Below are positions 1-9,194 of a stretch of DNA of 64,000 bases, piece by piece. The notes under the pieces are model-generated. The model did no database searches and had not been told where the DNA came from. It worked only from the letters and a program-made list of their open reading frames with translations. Each line of letters starts with the position of its first letter. Positions within the stretch are counted from its first letter, which is position 1. Source of the stretch: Caballeronia arvi (GTDB lineage Bacteria > Pseudomonadota > Gammaproteobacteria > Burkholderiales > Burkholderiaceae); assembly GCF_001544695.2 (NCBI RefSeq), contig NZ_FCOM02000044.1:1-64000 (forward strand), written 5' to 3'. The translations under genes were made by a program, and so were the position numbers.

Positions 1-49
1 TAACGATCTCGTCCTGCTTCACGGGGTGGGGGAATTTACGCGCCCATAA

Positions 50-553
50 GTAGGGGAAGTTGAACTGCCCGCCGGGGTCCTGCGCTCGCGCTCTCAGTAT
101 CCAGAGGGCGTCGCGGCTACTGTCGTCATGCGCGAAGACCTCATGATTGCGCTGTCGGCAGACCATCCGCTCGCGAAATCGTCGTCCATCTCGGCGCGTG
201 AGCTGCGCAATGAAGCGTTTATCGTTCCCCAGTTCAGCGAGAGCGAAGGATTGGGAGAGATTCTGGCCAATCTGGGGCGGCGCGGCGGGTTCGACGCGGA
301 GCCGCGGTATCGGGTCGCTGACTTCATTACCGCGCTGTGCATGACGACCGCTGGCTACGGAGTCGTGCTGGTACCGCATTCGATGAAATCACTGGCGCCG
401 GCCGATGTCGCCTTTCGAGCTATCGGTGATTACCGGGACGAAATTGAGCTGGCGCTGGCTTATCGAACGCGCGAAGTTGCGCCGTGCGTCAAGAAGTTTG
501 TGGACGCCACCATCGCCCGATACCCAAGGCAATCGAGTTCGCGTCGTCGATAA
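50..553 (+). pseudogene. LysR-type regulator, C-terminal part only
   Basis: This frame encodes the effector-binding half of a LysR-type transcriptional regulator; the segment around ALSADHPLAK is the usual position where the second lobe begins, and the rest (GYGVVLVPHSM) fits the family's C-terminal region. The N-terminal winged helix-turn-helix is absent. The frame is open from 50, but an in-frame TAA lies at 47-49, so the gene does not simply run in from the left edge; either a frameshift or a rearrangement junction removed the 5' part. The first possible ATG is at 128 (141 residues). Without a DNA-binding domain it should not act as a regulator. Family assignment is firm, the broken state likely. 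Confidence 0.55.
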
Positions 554-557
554 AGGT

Positions 558-1439
558 CTACGGCTGATCGCGCTCGAGCGCCTCGAGGAAGCTCTCTGTG
601 AGAGCCATCTGGCCGCCCGTGCGCGTCAGCCGCAGGATTTCAGACGAGAACGGGTTGCGCTCGAGAGGGATGAACACTGCTCGCTGGGATTGAGTCCGCG
701 CAAGCGCCTGAGGCACGAGCGCCACGCCCATCCCGAACTCAACCATCGTGACCACCGTCTGCCAGAGACGGGCCTCATGCCTGATTTTTGGGCTGAAGCC
801 GGCCTCGACGCATGTAGCGATGATTTGGTCGTGGTAATGCGGTGAGACAGCGCGAGGAAAAAGTATGAAGGGTTCATTCTGCAAGTTGCGCAGGTCGATG
901 CGCTTCTCCCTGGCGAACTTATGATTGACCGGCAGGCAACACAGAAAGGCCTCGGACATCCATAGCCGCGTCTCAATCTCCGCCGGATAGTGGCCCCAGT
1001 GGGCGAACCCTAAATCAATCTGCAACTGCTGAAGTGCTCGAATCTGCTCGGCCGTGTTCATTTCCTTGAGAACAATCTCAACGGCCGGGTGCTCGACCTC
1101 GAAGCGTTCAACCGCTTCGGGCAAACCCCGATAGAGCATCGAATTCACAAAGCCGATCCGCAGGCGGCCCGCCACCCCGTGCGCGGACCGGGTCGTCACC
1201 TTGGCCACCTCGTCAGCCTGCTGCAATAGCCGTTGAGCCTCCCCGAGAAGGACATGTCCAGCGTTGGTCAGCGCGACCGACTTGCTGCTGCGCTCAAGGA
1301 GTTGCACGCCCAACTGTTCCTCGAAGCGCTTGATATCGAAGCTCAGCGCGGGTTGCGAGATGAACAGCCGGCGCGCCGCGCGCCCGAAATGCAGCTCTTC
1401 GGCAACCGCAACGAAATATCTGAGTTGTCTGAGTTCCAT
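558..1439 (-). CDS. LysR-type transcriptional regulator
   Basis: A full-length 293-residue LysR regulator. Residues 1-60 form the winged helix-turn-helix (MELRQLRYFVAVAEELHFGRAARRL, in part), and residues about 90-290 the two-lobed effector domain. Length and start are standard for the family. It is divergent from the acyl-CoA dehydrogenase/CoA-transferase/MHS-transporter operon starting at 1579, and the 139-bp gap between them would hold both promoters, so control of that operon is the obvious guess. The effector is not deducible. The N-terminal similarity is to the CatM/BenM-like subgroup (LHFGRAA), often tied to aromatic or organic-acid catabolism. Confidence 0.93.
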   Translation of the reverse strand: MELRQLRYFVAVAEELHFGRAARRLFISQPALSFDIKRFEEQLGVQLLERSSKSVALTNAGHVLLGEAQRLLQQADEVAKVTTRSAHGVAGRLRIGFVNSMLYRGLPEAVERFEVEHPAVEIVLKEMNTAEQIRALQQLQIDLGFAHWGHYPAEIETRLWMSEAFLCCLPVNHKFAREKRIDLRNLQNEPFILFPRAVSPHYHDQIIATCVEAGFSPKIRHEARLWQTVVTMVEFGMGVALVPQALARTQSQRAVFIPLERNPFSSEILRLTRTGGQMALTESFLEALERDQP

Positions 1440-1578
1440 CGGTCGCCGCCCCTCAACGATAAAGACATGTTATCACACATGCCATCGATTGTATTGGACG
1501 GTTATCGAAGCGACTCGTAACCTGCATTTGACGAGGGCGGCGAATCGACGCGCCGCAGAGCAAACCAGGAGACAATCA

Positions 1579-3333
1579 ATGGCCGACCAACGGCAAGAGC
1601 CGGCGACTTCAAACATCCCTGACAGTCGCGGCATCAATTTCTTTACCAGCGACCCATCGTTCGGACCGTTGCTCAGGAGCTTCCTGGGTGAGACCACGTA
1701 CTACGCCATCAAAGACCGCCTGGTCGACCTGGGTGAGCGCGCTTCAGACGAGCTCGATGTTTGGGCCACGAATGCGGACCACAATCCTCCGGTATTGATA
1801 CAGCGGACCCGGCGCGGTGAAGCGCTCCAGCGCATCGAAAAGCATCCGGACTACGTCGCGCTCGAACGCGTTGCATACAGCGAGCTCGGGCTTGCTTCGA
1901 TGAGCCATCGAAGCGACGCTCCGCCGCCGCTTGTGAAATACGCGCTGACGTTCCTCTTTGTGCAAGCCGAGTTCGGCCTTTGCTGCCCTGTGAGCATGAC
2001 CGATTCACTCACTCGCACGCTCCGGAAGTTCGGCTCCAGGGAACTGGTCGACCGCTACCTGCCGATGCTCGCCTCGCAGGACTTCGACACGCTCTTTCAA
2101 GGTGCGATGTTCATGACGGAGCAAGCTGCCGGCTCCGATACGGGCCGCACCGTGACGCGCGCCACGCGAAGCGTCGACGCGAACGGCAAAGAAATCTGGA
2201 AGCTGACTGGCGACAAGTGGTTCTGTTCCAACGCGGACGCCGACCTCGCAATGGTCCTGGCTCGCCCCGATGACGCGCCTGAAGGCATCAAGGGCCTCGC
2301 GCTATTCCTGCTGCCGAAGGTGCTCGAAGACGGAACGCGCAACGCGTATCACATCGTCCGATTGAAGGACAAACTCGGCAGCCGTTCGATGGCCAGCGGG
2401 GAAATCGTTCTTGAAGGCGCCGAAGCCTACCTCATCGGGGAGGTCGGACGCGGCTTCCACCAGATGGCCGACATGATCAACATGTCGCGCCTCTCGAATG
2501 GCGTGCGTGCGGCGGGGTTGATGCGTCGCGCGCTCACCGAAGCACTTCACGTCGCGCGCAATCGCTCGGCATTCGGTCGCAAACTCATCGAGATGCCGCT
2601 CATGCAACGGCAGTTGATGAAGATGATGCTGCCGGCCGAACAGGCTCGTTCGATGTTCATGCAGATTGCGACGCTGCTTCCGAAGGCAGACCGTGGAGAG
2701 GCGCTCGCAGCCAGGTGCGTCCGCATCCTCACCCCGCTGGTGAAATTCCGCGCCTGCCGTGACGCCAGAAAAGCGACGGGTGACGCGATGGAGGTTCGCG
2801 GTGGCGTTGGTTACATCGAAGAATGGGCCGACCCGCGGCTCGTGCGCGATTCCCATCTCGGCTCGATTTGGGAGGGAACGAGCAACATCGTTGCGCTCGA
2901 CGTGGCGCGTGCAACGCGCCGTGAAGGCGCCCTCGAATCACTCGGGCAGTATCTCAATGCGCAGCTAGACGATGCGGCGCTGCCCCAGGAGTCGCTCGAA
3001 TTGTTGCGTGACGTCTTCAGGCGGGCGAGCGCCGCGCTCGACAGCGTCGCCGAGTGCGGCCGTGATGAAAGCGTGCGTGAGGCGGCAAGCGCCGTCTATA
3101 ACGCAACGACGGCCATCTTCATGGCGACAGAAGCAGCTCGCGTCGGGAATGACTTCCGTCGGCTGGCGCTCGCTCACCTCATCGTCAAGCACAAGCTCAT
3201 CCCGCGCGACCCGTTGTCTCCCGCGAATGTAAGTGCCGATGCAGACGTGCTTCGCAAGCTCGTCGACGAAGCACCGATGACGCTCGAGGAAGCAATGTCG
3301 CTCAAGCCCGTGAGCATGGAGACCGTGCGATGA
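1579..3333 (+). CDS. Acyl-CoA dehydrogenase (large, AidB/FadE-like)
   Basis: A flavin-dependent acyl-CoA dehydrogenase of 584 residues, longer than the classical 380-residue enzymes and in the range of the AidB/long FadE subgroup with a C-terminal extension. The FAD/substrate region contains MTEQAAGSD and GDKWFCSNADAD; near residues 410-440 GGVGYIEEW and IWEGTSNI mark the C-terminal helical domain, the Glu of WEGT being at the usual catalytic-base position. The ATG at 1579 was chosen because an AGGAGA lies just upstream; the frame stays open further 5' without similarity. The stop overlaps the start of the next gene (ATGA), showing translational coupling with the CoA-transferase. It presumably introduces a double bond into a CoA ester formed by that enzyme; the substrate is unknown. 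Confidence 0.9.
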   Translation: MADQRQEPATSNIPDSRGINFFTSDPSFGPLLRSFLGETTYYAIKDRLVDLGERASDELDVWATNADHNPPVLIQRTRRGEALQRIEKHPDYVALERVAYSELGLASMSHRSDAPPPLVKYALTFLFVQAEFGLCCPVSMTDSLTRTLRKFGSRELVDRYLPMLASQDFDTLFQGAMFMTEQAAGSDTGRTVTRATRSVDANGKEIWKLTGDKWFCSNADADLAMVLARPDDAPEGIKGLALFLLPKVLEDGTRNAYHIVRLKDKLGSRSMASGEIVLEGAEAYLIGEVGRGFHQMADMINMSRLSNGVRAAGLMRRALTEALHVARNRSAFGRKLIEMPLMQRQLMKMMLPAEQARSMFMQIATLLPKADRGEALAARCVRILTPLVKFRACRDARKATGDAMEVRGGVGYIEEWADPRLVRDSHLGSIWEGTSNIVALDVARATRREGALESLGQYLNAQLDDAALPQESLELLRDVFRRASAALDSVAECGRDESVREAASAVYNATTAIFMATEAARVGNDFRRLALAHLIVKHKLIPRDPLSPANVSADADVLRKLVDEAPMTLEEAMSLKPVSMETVR

Positions 3334-4520
3334 GTGCAAATCGGGTTACAGGCGCACTTCAGGGCCTTCGCGTCATCGATTTGAGCCGCGTGCTCGGCGG
3401 CCCATACTGCACACAGGCGTTGGCGGACCATGGTGCGCAAGTCATCAAGCTCGAACCGCCCGGCGGCGATGAAACCCGCGGCTGGGGCCCGCCGTTTGTC
3501 GGCGAGACCGCATCGTACTTCGTGGGCGTCAATCGCAACAAGCAGGGCATTTGCGTCGACCTGTCTTGCGAAGAAGGCCGCAACATCCTCTGGCAACTGC
3601 TCGAAGGCGCGGATGTACTCGTCGAGAATTTCAAGCCCGGAACGCTTGAACGTTGGGGGATGGATTATGCCCGGCTCTCCAAGCGATTCCCGAAGCTGAT
3701 TCATTGTGCGATTTCGGGTTTCGGGCCCGATGGTCCGCTCGGTGGGCTGCCCGGTTACGATGCAGCAATTCAGGCGATGGCAGGGTTGATGAGCGTGAAC
3801 GGCGAGTCCGACGGGCCTGCGCTGCGCGTCGGCCTGCCGGTCGTCGATATGGTGACGGGGCTCAATGCGCTGGCCGGTATTCTTCTCGCTCTTGCTGAGC
3901 GGGAGAAGAGCGGCCGCGGTCAGTCGCTCGATATCGCGCTGTACGACAGCGGAATCTCGCTTCTCCATCCGCATCTGCCGAACTATTTCGGCAACGGGCG
4001 CACACCACAGCGTAGCGGCAACGCCCATCCGAATATCACGCCTTACGACAGCTATCGAACCGCGACCGCTCCTATCTTCCTTGCGGTCGGCAACGACCGT
4101 CAATTCGCGAAGCTGGTCAGCTACCTGAATGCGCCGGAGCTCGCACAAGACGCGCGCTTTGTCGACAACAAGAGCCGCTGCGCTCATCGTGGCGAGCTCA
4201 AAGAGGTGCTGGAAGGCTTGATGCAATCGCTCGATTGCGAGTCGCTCGCGACGGAACTGATTCGTGGTGGTGTGCCATGTGGCCCGGTCCATACCGTCGA
4301 TGCCGTAGCCAATCACCCGCACACGCTTCACCGCGAGCTGATTGTCGAAATCGGCGCATATCGCGGCACCGGTACGCCGATCAAGTTGTCCCGGACGCCG
4401 GCCACCTATCGCACTGCGCCGCCTGCGCTGGGTGGAGACACACGCGCGGTGCTCGATGAGCTCGGAATCGACGATGCGACACAACAGCGCCTATTCGAGG
4501 CCGGAGTATTGAAAGGCTGA
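3330..4520 (+). CDS. CaiB/BaiF-family CoA-transferase
   Basis: A class III CoA-transferase (396 residues), which moves CoA from a donor thioester to a carboxylic acid through an aspartyl-CoA intermediate. Family hallmarks are the N-terminal GLRVIDLSRVLGGPYC, the VENFKPG segment, and the catalytic Asp candidate in VVDMVTG (about residue 171) followed by REKSGRGQSLDIALYDS. It overlaps the acyl-CoA dehydrogenase by four bases and is followed after 68 bp by an MHS-type carrier, so the three genes form an uptake, CoA-activation and oxidation unit. Which acid is activated cannot be read from the sequence. Confidence 0.93.
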   Translation: MSANRVTGALQGLRVIDLSRVLGGPYCTQALADHGAQVIKLEPPGGDETRGWGPPFVGETASYFVGVNRNKQGICVDLSCEEGRNILWQLLEGADVLVENFKPGTLERWGMDYARLSKRFPKLIHCAISGFGPDGPLGGLPGYDAAIQAMAGLMSVNGESDGPALRVGLPVVDMVTGLNALAGILLALAEREKSGRGQSLDIALYDSGISLLHPHLPNYFGNGRTPQRSGNAHPNITPYDSYRTATAPIFLAVGNDRQFAKLVSYLNAPELAQDARFVDNKSRCAHRGELKEVLEGLMQSLDCESLATELIRGGVPCGPVHTVDAVANHPHTLHRELIVEIGAYRGTGTPIKLSRTPATYRTAPPALGGDTRAVLDELGIDDATQQRLFEAGVLKG

Positions 4521-4588
4521 CGTCCAGCAATAACCAGGCATTCGAACCGAACCGGCGACCCAGACCGGAAATCTTCAGGAGACAATCG

Positions 4589-5911
4589 ATGCAAACCACC
4601 GTGCAAGGAAGTCCGACGCGCCAGCCCGGTCGCGCCGCTTTCGCCGCCTTTGTCGGCACCACCATTGAATGGTACGACTTCTATATCTACGCGACGGCTT
4701 CGGCGCTTGTATTTGGCAAGCTGTTCTTCCCTCAGGGCGACCCGTTCTACAGTACGCTCGCTTCGTTCGGCACCTTTGCAGTAGGGTTCTTCGCACGACC
4801 ATTTGGCGGACTGGTCTTCGGTCATCTGGGCGACCGAATTGGTAGAAAGAAGGCGCTAGTCGCGACGCTCGCTATCATGGGCATCGGCACGGTGGGTATT
4901 GGTTTCCTTCCCACCTATGCTTCAGCCGGTGCGCTTGCTCCCGTGCTGCTTGTACTGTTGCGGGTGGCGCAGGGCATTGCGATTGGCGGCGAATGGGGTG
5001 GCGCAGTCCTGATGGCGGGCGAACATGCGCCTAAGGCGAAGCGCACGTTCCTGGCGTCATTCGCGCAACTGGGCAGCCCGGCCGGTCTGATTCTCGCGCT
5101 GCTCGCGTTCCGTACGATCGGGCATATGCCGAAAGAACAGTTGATGGACTGGGGTTGGCGCATCCCGTTTCTGCTCAGCGCGGTCCTGCTGATTGTCGGC
5201 ATCTTCATCCGCTCCGGCGTCTCTGAGTCGCCCGAATTCGCTGCGGCCGCCGAGCGCGCTAAACCCGCGCGTCTTCCCATCGTTGACGTGCTGAACAATG
5301 CGTGGGGTACGGTGCTCCTCTGCCTTGGCGCGAATGTGATCGGTGTCGCGGGCGCATGGTTCTGCAACACCTTCATGCTGAGCTTCACGACTGAAACGCT
5401 TGGAATCAGCCGTGCGCTCATGCTCGACTGTCTCTTCATCGTCGCTTTCGTCCATTTCTTCAACCAGCTCTTCTCGGGCTGGCTCGCACAGCGTGTCGGA
5501 GCAAGAAAGTTCCTCGCGTGGGCCGCGGGCTTGGCCATGCTTTCCCCGTATCCGATGTTCATCCTGGTATCGACGGGCAAGCCCCTCGCCATCGTGGTCG
5601 GAATTGCGATTGCCGTGATCTGCATGTCGGGCTCGTACGCGGTGATGGCCGGACTGATGACCGATGCCTTTGATGTGCGCTACCGCTACTCGGCCATCTC
5701 GCTGTCGTATCAGTCGTGTGCCGCGCTGGCGGGAGGCCTGACCCCGCTCATCGGAACGGTGCTCGCCCATGCCTGGCCCGGCCAGTGGTGGCCGCTGGCA
5801 GTTTTCTACAGTGCGCTTGCAGCGGTGTCGTTGCTCTGTTTGCTCGGTCTGCAGACAAGAAAATCAGACGCCCGCTCGCCCGCTACGGTCGTGTTGAGAG
5901 AGTGGCAGTAG
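4589..5911 (+). CDS. MFS transporter, metabolite:H+ symporter (MHS) family
   Basis: A 440-residue inner-membrane carrier with about 12 hydrophobic helices. The N-terminal FVGTTIEWYDFYIYATASAL and the loop GHLGDRIGRKKAL (helix 2-3 signature) place it in the MHS branch of the major facilitator superfamily, which imports small organic acids such as citrate, ketoglutarate, shikimate or proline with protons. An AGGAGA precedes the ATG. It is the third gene of the operon with the acyl-CoA dehydrogenase and CoA-transferase, so it likely imports the acid they use. Confidence 0.92.
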   Translation: MQTTVQGSPTRQPGRAAFAAFVGTTIEWYDFYIYATASALVFGKLFFPQGDPFYSTLASFGTFAVGFFARPFGGLVFGHLGDRIGRKKALVATLAIMGIGTVGIGFLPTYASAGALAPVLLVLLRVAQGIAIGGEWGGAVLMAGEHAPKAKRTFLASFAQLGSPAGLILALLAFRTIGHMPKEQLMDWGWRIPFLLSAVLLIVGIFIRSGVSESPEFAAAAERAKPARLPIVDVLNNAWGTVLLCLGANVIGVAGAWFCNTFMLSFTTETLGISRALMLDCLFIVAFVHFFNQLFSGWLAQRVGARKFLAWAAGLAMLSPYPMFILVSTGKPLAIVVGIAIAVICMSGSYAVMAGLMTDAFDVRYRYSAISLSYQSCAALAGGLTPLIGTVLAHAWPGQWWPLAVFYSALAAVSLLCLLGLQTRKSDARSPATVVLREWQ

Positions 5912-6045
5912 CTGGATCGGCGGTCAGTCCGAGAGCCCGTGCCCGCTGACGCCTCCTTCGAATCCAGAACAGGACCGCCCGGGCATAGGCGTTGAAAGGA
6001 ATGCGTGCACCTCCACAACGCGCTTCCTTGAGAAGGTCTGTCGAG

Positions 6046-6252
6046 ATGAACCATTTGAAAACTTTGATAACCGTCTTGGCAGTTGCATTGCCGGCAATAT
6101 CAGCTATCGCCGAAGGCGTGCAGGAAGCGTCCGCTGAACGACTCATATCAGACCCGGCTAGAAGTGACAGCAGCGGACGGGCTCTGTCACGAGGCGACAG
6201 TCCGAAAGGCGGACCAGCGGACGCGTTCGGCCACATTTTCATTCACGCCTGA
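6046..6252 (+). CDS. Small putative exported protein
   Basis: A 68-residue reading frame beginning MNHLKTLITVLAVALPAISA, a convincing Sec signal peptide with a likely cleavage near AIAEG. The remaining 45 residues are Gly/Ser/Asp/Pro rich and match nothing I recognise. Small exported DUF4148 proteins of this group start similarly (compare the gene at 30069), but the mature part lacks their conserved VTRAQVRAEL-type segment, so this may be a decayed or frameshifted relative. Isolated between the MHS transporter and the OYE gene. Confidence 0.4.
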   Translation: MNHLKTLITVLAVALPAISAIAEGVQEASAERLISDPARSDSSGRALSRGDSPKGGPADAFGHIFIHA

Positions 6253-6511
6253 GCGAGTTGGCTGGTTTGTGAGACGTGATGCAACTGTCATTGACGAACT
6301 CTGGGCTCAAGCTGATCGAACAGTTGGTTGAGCGGCACGCTTTGGATGAGGCATCCATACAAGTGAGCGAACGGTTTACCTTCCAGTCAACAGTCGCATG
6401 TGCTTTCTTATTCGCTGCTGGTCCGGCGCAATTCCGGTGAAAAGGCGGAATTGCTCGGCGGCTTGGGAGAAAAACATACGGCCAGATGCCGAGCAAGCGC
6501 GGATGTCACGC
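6253..6511. other. Non-coding or decayed stretch
   Basis: No intact gene. On the minus strand from about 6480 down to the TAA at 6376-6378, one frame reads FFSQAAEQFRLFTGIAP followed by about a dozen residues; this resembles the last helix of AraC/XylS DNA-binding domains (phenylalanine-rich helix then TG..P). It is only about 35 residues long, with nothing recognisable upstream, so at best it is a remnant of an AraC-type regulator. Confidence 0.3.
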
Positions 6512-7627
6512 TCAGGCGACGGTTTGCATCGCGAGTTCTTCGGGCTTGATGCTGGCGATCGGGTGAAGGATCGAACTGTCGAATATGCGGGGTTCGCGTT
6601 GGCTTTCGAGCAGTTTGGGCAGGTCGGGATTCGCCAGCGCGCCGCGACCGACTGTCACCAGATCCGCCCCGGAAGCCAGTGCGTTTTTGATGCGCTCAGC
6701 CGTGTGCAAGCCGCCGTTTGCGATGAGCGTCACCTTGGGCGCATAACGGCGTGCCAGTGATACAAGGCTATCACGCGAGCCTTCGAATGCTGGCTGCCAG
6801 GCCTCGAACTCCGTGACGTGAAGGAAGTCGATGCCTGCATCGGCAAGTGTGCCAAAGATCACCTCGGCATCCGCCTCGCCACCCGACCACTTCGAATCGA
6901 AATCGTTGACCTTGCCTTGTGAGATTCGGATGCCTACGGGCACGGCATCTCCAATGTTGAGCCTGACAGCCTTCACAACATCGGCGAGCAACTGCACACG
7001 AGCCTTGGTGTCGCCGCCCCAACGGTCAGTCCGGCGATTAGTGCCCGCCGTCAAGAACTGGTCGAGGAGATATCCGTTCGCGCCGTGAATTTCCACGCCC
7101 TTAAAGCCGGCGATATTCACAGCACGTCGCGCTGCGTCGACGAAGCCTTGGAGGGCCTCGTCGATCTCGGCGTTCGTCATCGGTTTTGGCTCGGCATAGA
7201 GCCCCTGTCCGAAGTAGAACTTCATCTGTTCGCCCTTGGGGCGGACGGCCGACGGTCCCACGGTATGGCTTCGATACACGTTGCCTTGACTCAATGCCCC
7301 GGCATGCATGAGTTGCGCGAACACAGGGGTTCCATATGCCTGCATCTCGCGATTGAACGTCGACCATGCTTTGGCCTGCACGTCGTCGGCCAGGCCTGGT
7401 TGAAACCGGTATCCTTGCGAGAACGCCTTGTCGATGTAAATGCCTTCGGTCGTTACCAGCCCGAAGCCACCCTTTGCGAAGCGCTTGTAGTAGTCGAACA
7501 TGGTTTGGGTCGGGTGTCCGTATTCCGTAGCCGTGATACGCGTCATTGGCGCGACGGCGATGCGGTTGCGTACTGCGATGCCGTTGTGGTTATACGGGGA
7601 AAGGAGGGGAGAGATTGCGTCGTTCAT
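6512..7627 (-). CDS. Old Yellow Enzyme-family NADH:flavin oxidoreductase (alkene reductase)
   Basis: An FMN-dependent TIM-barrel enzyme of 371 residues. Family marks in order: N-terminal RNRIAVAPMTR, the segment FAQLMHAGALSQ, the barrel motif GVEIHGANGYLLDQFL (about residue 170-185), RTDRWGG, and near the C-terminus SGADLVTVGRGALANPDLP. Such enzymes reduce activated C=C bonds or nitro compounds with NAD(P)H. The ATG at 7627 was chosen because the family consensus begins there. It is divergent from the LysR gene at 7733, the usual layout for a LysR-controlled ene-reductase. The natural substrate is unknown; a xenobiotic or electrophile response is an inference from the family. Confidence 0.92.
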   Translation of the reverse strand: MNDAISPLLSPYNHNGIAVRNRIAVAPMTRITATEYGHPTQTMFDYYKRFAKGGFGLVTTEGIYIDKAFSQGYRFQPGLADDVQAKAWSTFNREMQAYGTPVFAQLMHAGALSQGNVYRSHTVGPSAVRPKGEQMKFYFGQGLYAEPKPMTNAEIDEALQGFVDAARRAVNIAGFKGVEIHGANGYLLDQFLTAGTNRRTDRWGGDTKARVQLLADVVKAVRLNIGDAVPVGIRISQGKVNDFDSKWSGGEADAEVIFGTLADAGIDFLHVTEFEAWQPAFEGSRDSLVSLARRYAPKVTLIANGGLHTAERIKNALASGADLVTVGRGALANPDLPKLLESQREPRIFDSSILHPIASIKPEELAMQTVA

Positions 7628-7732
7628 TTCGCTGCTCGTCTCGTAAAGAAGGTGACTGCATGGTAGGCCTCGCGAGCAGCACGAAACAGAGGTCGGCGCG
7701 TGAAGCCGCCGTAACACTTTTGGATATAAACC

Positions 7733-8668
7733 ATGTTCCTCCCCGACGTTCGGACGTTCCTGGCCGTTGCCTCGGCAGGAAGCTTGTCAGCGGCGGCGCG
7801 TCAGTTGAACGTGGTGCCCATGCAGGTGTCCCGGCGCATCGCTGCGCTCGAAGAAGACCTCGGTGTGCGCCTCTTTCATCGGACCACGCGCGCCCTGACC
7901 TTGACTGCAGAAGGCGAGGTGTTTGTCGCGTATGCGAGGGCGATGGTGGATGCAGAAGCGGCCGCGCGCGCTGAACTGAGCCCTTCGTCGGGCACTGCAT
8001 CTGGCGTGTTGCGTATCACTGCACCGAGTGGCTTCGGACAATCCGTTGTGTTGCCGATGCTTCCGGAACTGCTCAACGCCAATCCGGACCTTCGTATCGA
8101 CCTCGACCTGTCAGACCGCCAGGTCGATATCGTAGGGCAGGGGCTGGATCTCGCGTTGCGCATTGCTCCCTTGGAAGATTCGGAACTCGTGGCCAGAAAG
8201 ATTGCTCCGAATCCACGCCTTATTTGCGCTTCGCCGGAGTATCTAAAAAGGTACGGACGGCCTGCGACGGCGGCAGAACTCGACCAGCATCGCTGTATCA
8301 AGCTTGATTCGGTGGGAAGATGGCCGCTCGTCGTAGACGGCAAGCTGATACGCAGGCGCATCGAAGGGTACATCACCACGAGCAGTGTGGAGGCGGCACG
8401 CACGGCTGCTGCGCAAGGGCTCGGGCTCGCGATGTTGAGCTACTGGGACGTCTTCAGGCAGTTGGCTGACGACTCGCTCGTTCGGGTTCAACTGGACGAC
8501 GCCGCGATGGAAGAACTATCGGTGTGGGCGGTCATTCCCAGCCGGCGATACGTGCCGAATCGGGTGAAAGTTTTCCTCGGTGCGCTTCAGAAGCACCTCT
8601 CGGATCTGGCGGAAAAGGGCGACCAACGGTGCCGAGATCAGACGCCGGCGTCTCGCGCTCCCGAATGA
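7733..8668 (+). CDS. LysR-type transcriptional regulator, divergent from ene-reductase
   Basis: A 311-residue LysR regulator: helix-turn-helix in residues 1-60 (GSLSAAARQLNVVPMQVSRRIAALE around the recognition helix, in part), effector domain from about residue 88 (GVLRITAPSGFG). The sequence is of the CrgA/DsdC-like subgroup that often controls adjacent oxidoreductases. The 105-bp gap to the Old Yellow Enzyme gene must contain both promoters. Start ATG follows a weak purine stretch; no better start is visible. Confidence 0.93.
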   Translation: MFLPDVRTFLAVASAGSLSAAARQLNVVPMQVSRRIAALEEDLGVRLFHRTTRALTLTAEGEVFVAYARAMVDAEAAARAELSPSSGTASGVLRITAPSGFGQSVVLPMLPELLNANPDLRIDLDLSDRQVDIVGQGLDLALRIAPLEDSELVARKIAPNPRLICASPEYLKRYGRPATAAELDQHRCIKLDSVGRWPLVVDGKLIRRRIEGYITTSSVEAARTAAAQGLGLAMLSYWDVFRQLADDSLVRVQLDDAAMEELSVWAVIPSRRYVPNRVKVFLGALQKHLSDLAEKGDQRCRDQTPASRAPE

Positions 8669-9194
8669 GCGCGCATGGGGGTTAGAAAGCTGTCTGCTCT
8701 GCCGCGAAGCCGGGAAGGGGCCCAGTTTCTTCGCCGACTCATTTTCTGTGGATGAGGGACCGGATTGCGAACTGCGAGATGAGACACTGGATGCGTACAG
8801 TCGGCCACTTGCAGCCGTTCATTTGCCCCGCACACCCGCTATTCGAACGGCTGGTCAACTGCCGATGCCCGACGTTGGACCCTGTCAGAGCAAGCGTAAG
8901 CGCGCCGTAATTTCCCCGTCAAAACTCGGCGCGGGGCTGCGGCTGGTGCAATCGACGGACGTGATCGCCGCGGACCGCGATCTCGCGAGGACGCTGCAAT
9001 ATGAGGAAGGCGCGCGGTCTCTGCGCATTTCGAGCATGCGCATCCACGGAGGAAAAAGCCGCGTGCTGGCCGGATGGAGGACGTGTACATCGCCCCGGAC
9101 TATGCCGACGTGGCGGATATCGCACGCGAACAACCCGACCGGCCGATCAGCGCCTTGATGGTTACGGCTACATGCCGAACGTCCAGCAACGCAT
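8669..9194. other. Intergenic region with decayed regulator
   Basis: No intact gene in this stretch between the LysR gene and the ABC operon terminator. The right half holds a frameshifted UTRA-domain remnant (see 8905-9160). In the left half (8669-8900) I see nothing recognisable; a helix-turn-helix that should precede a UTRA domain was not found. Confidence 0.5.
8905..9160 (+). pseudogene. GntR/HutC-family regulator remnant (UTRA domain)
   Basis: Two adjacent frames together spell the C-terminal UTRA ligand-binding domain of a GntR/HutC-type repressor. The first frame gives TDVIAADRDLARTLQ, GARSLRIS and SMRIHG; after a frameshift near 9078 the next frame gives EDVYIAPDYADVADIAREQ and RPISAL. 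In intact proteins these follow one another exactly as here (VI..D..LA..L, then R, then vYi.p.yad). The winged-helix part is missing. The gene is therefore inactivated by at least one frameshift and 5' loss. It lies 35 bp before the terminator of the glycerol-type ABC operon, so it may once have regulated it, but this is a guess. Confidence 0.6.

Noticed and set aside
1..180. Minus-strand protein-like frame at the left edge
   Set aside because: It overlaps the LysR fragment and is too short inside the window to assign; kept only as a hint of a junction.
7631..7680. GCTGCTCG ... CGAGCAGC inverted repeat before the OYE gene
   Set aside because: Arms are 34 bp apart, GC-rich and partly next to the start codon; it could easily be chance.
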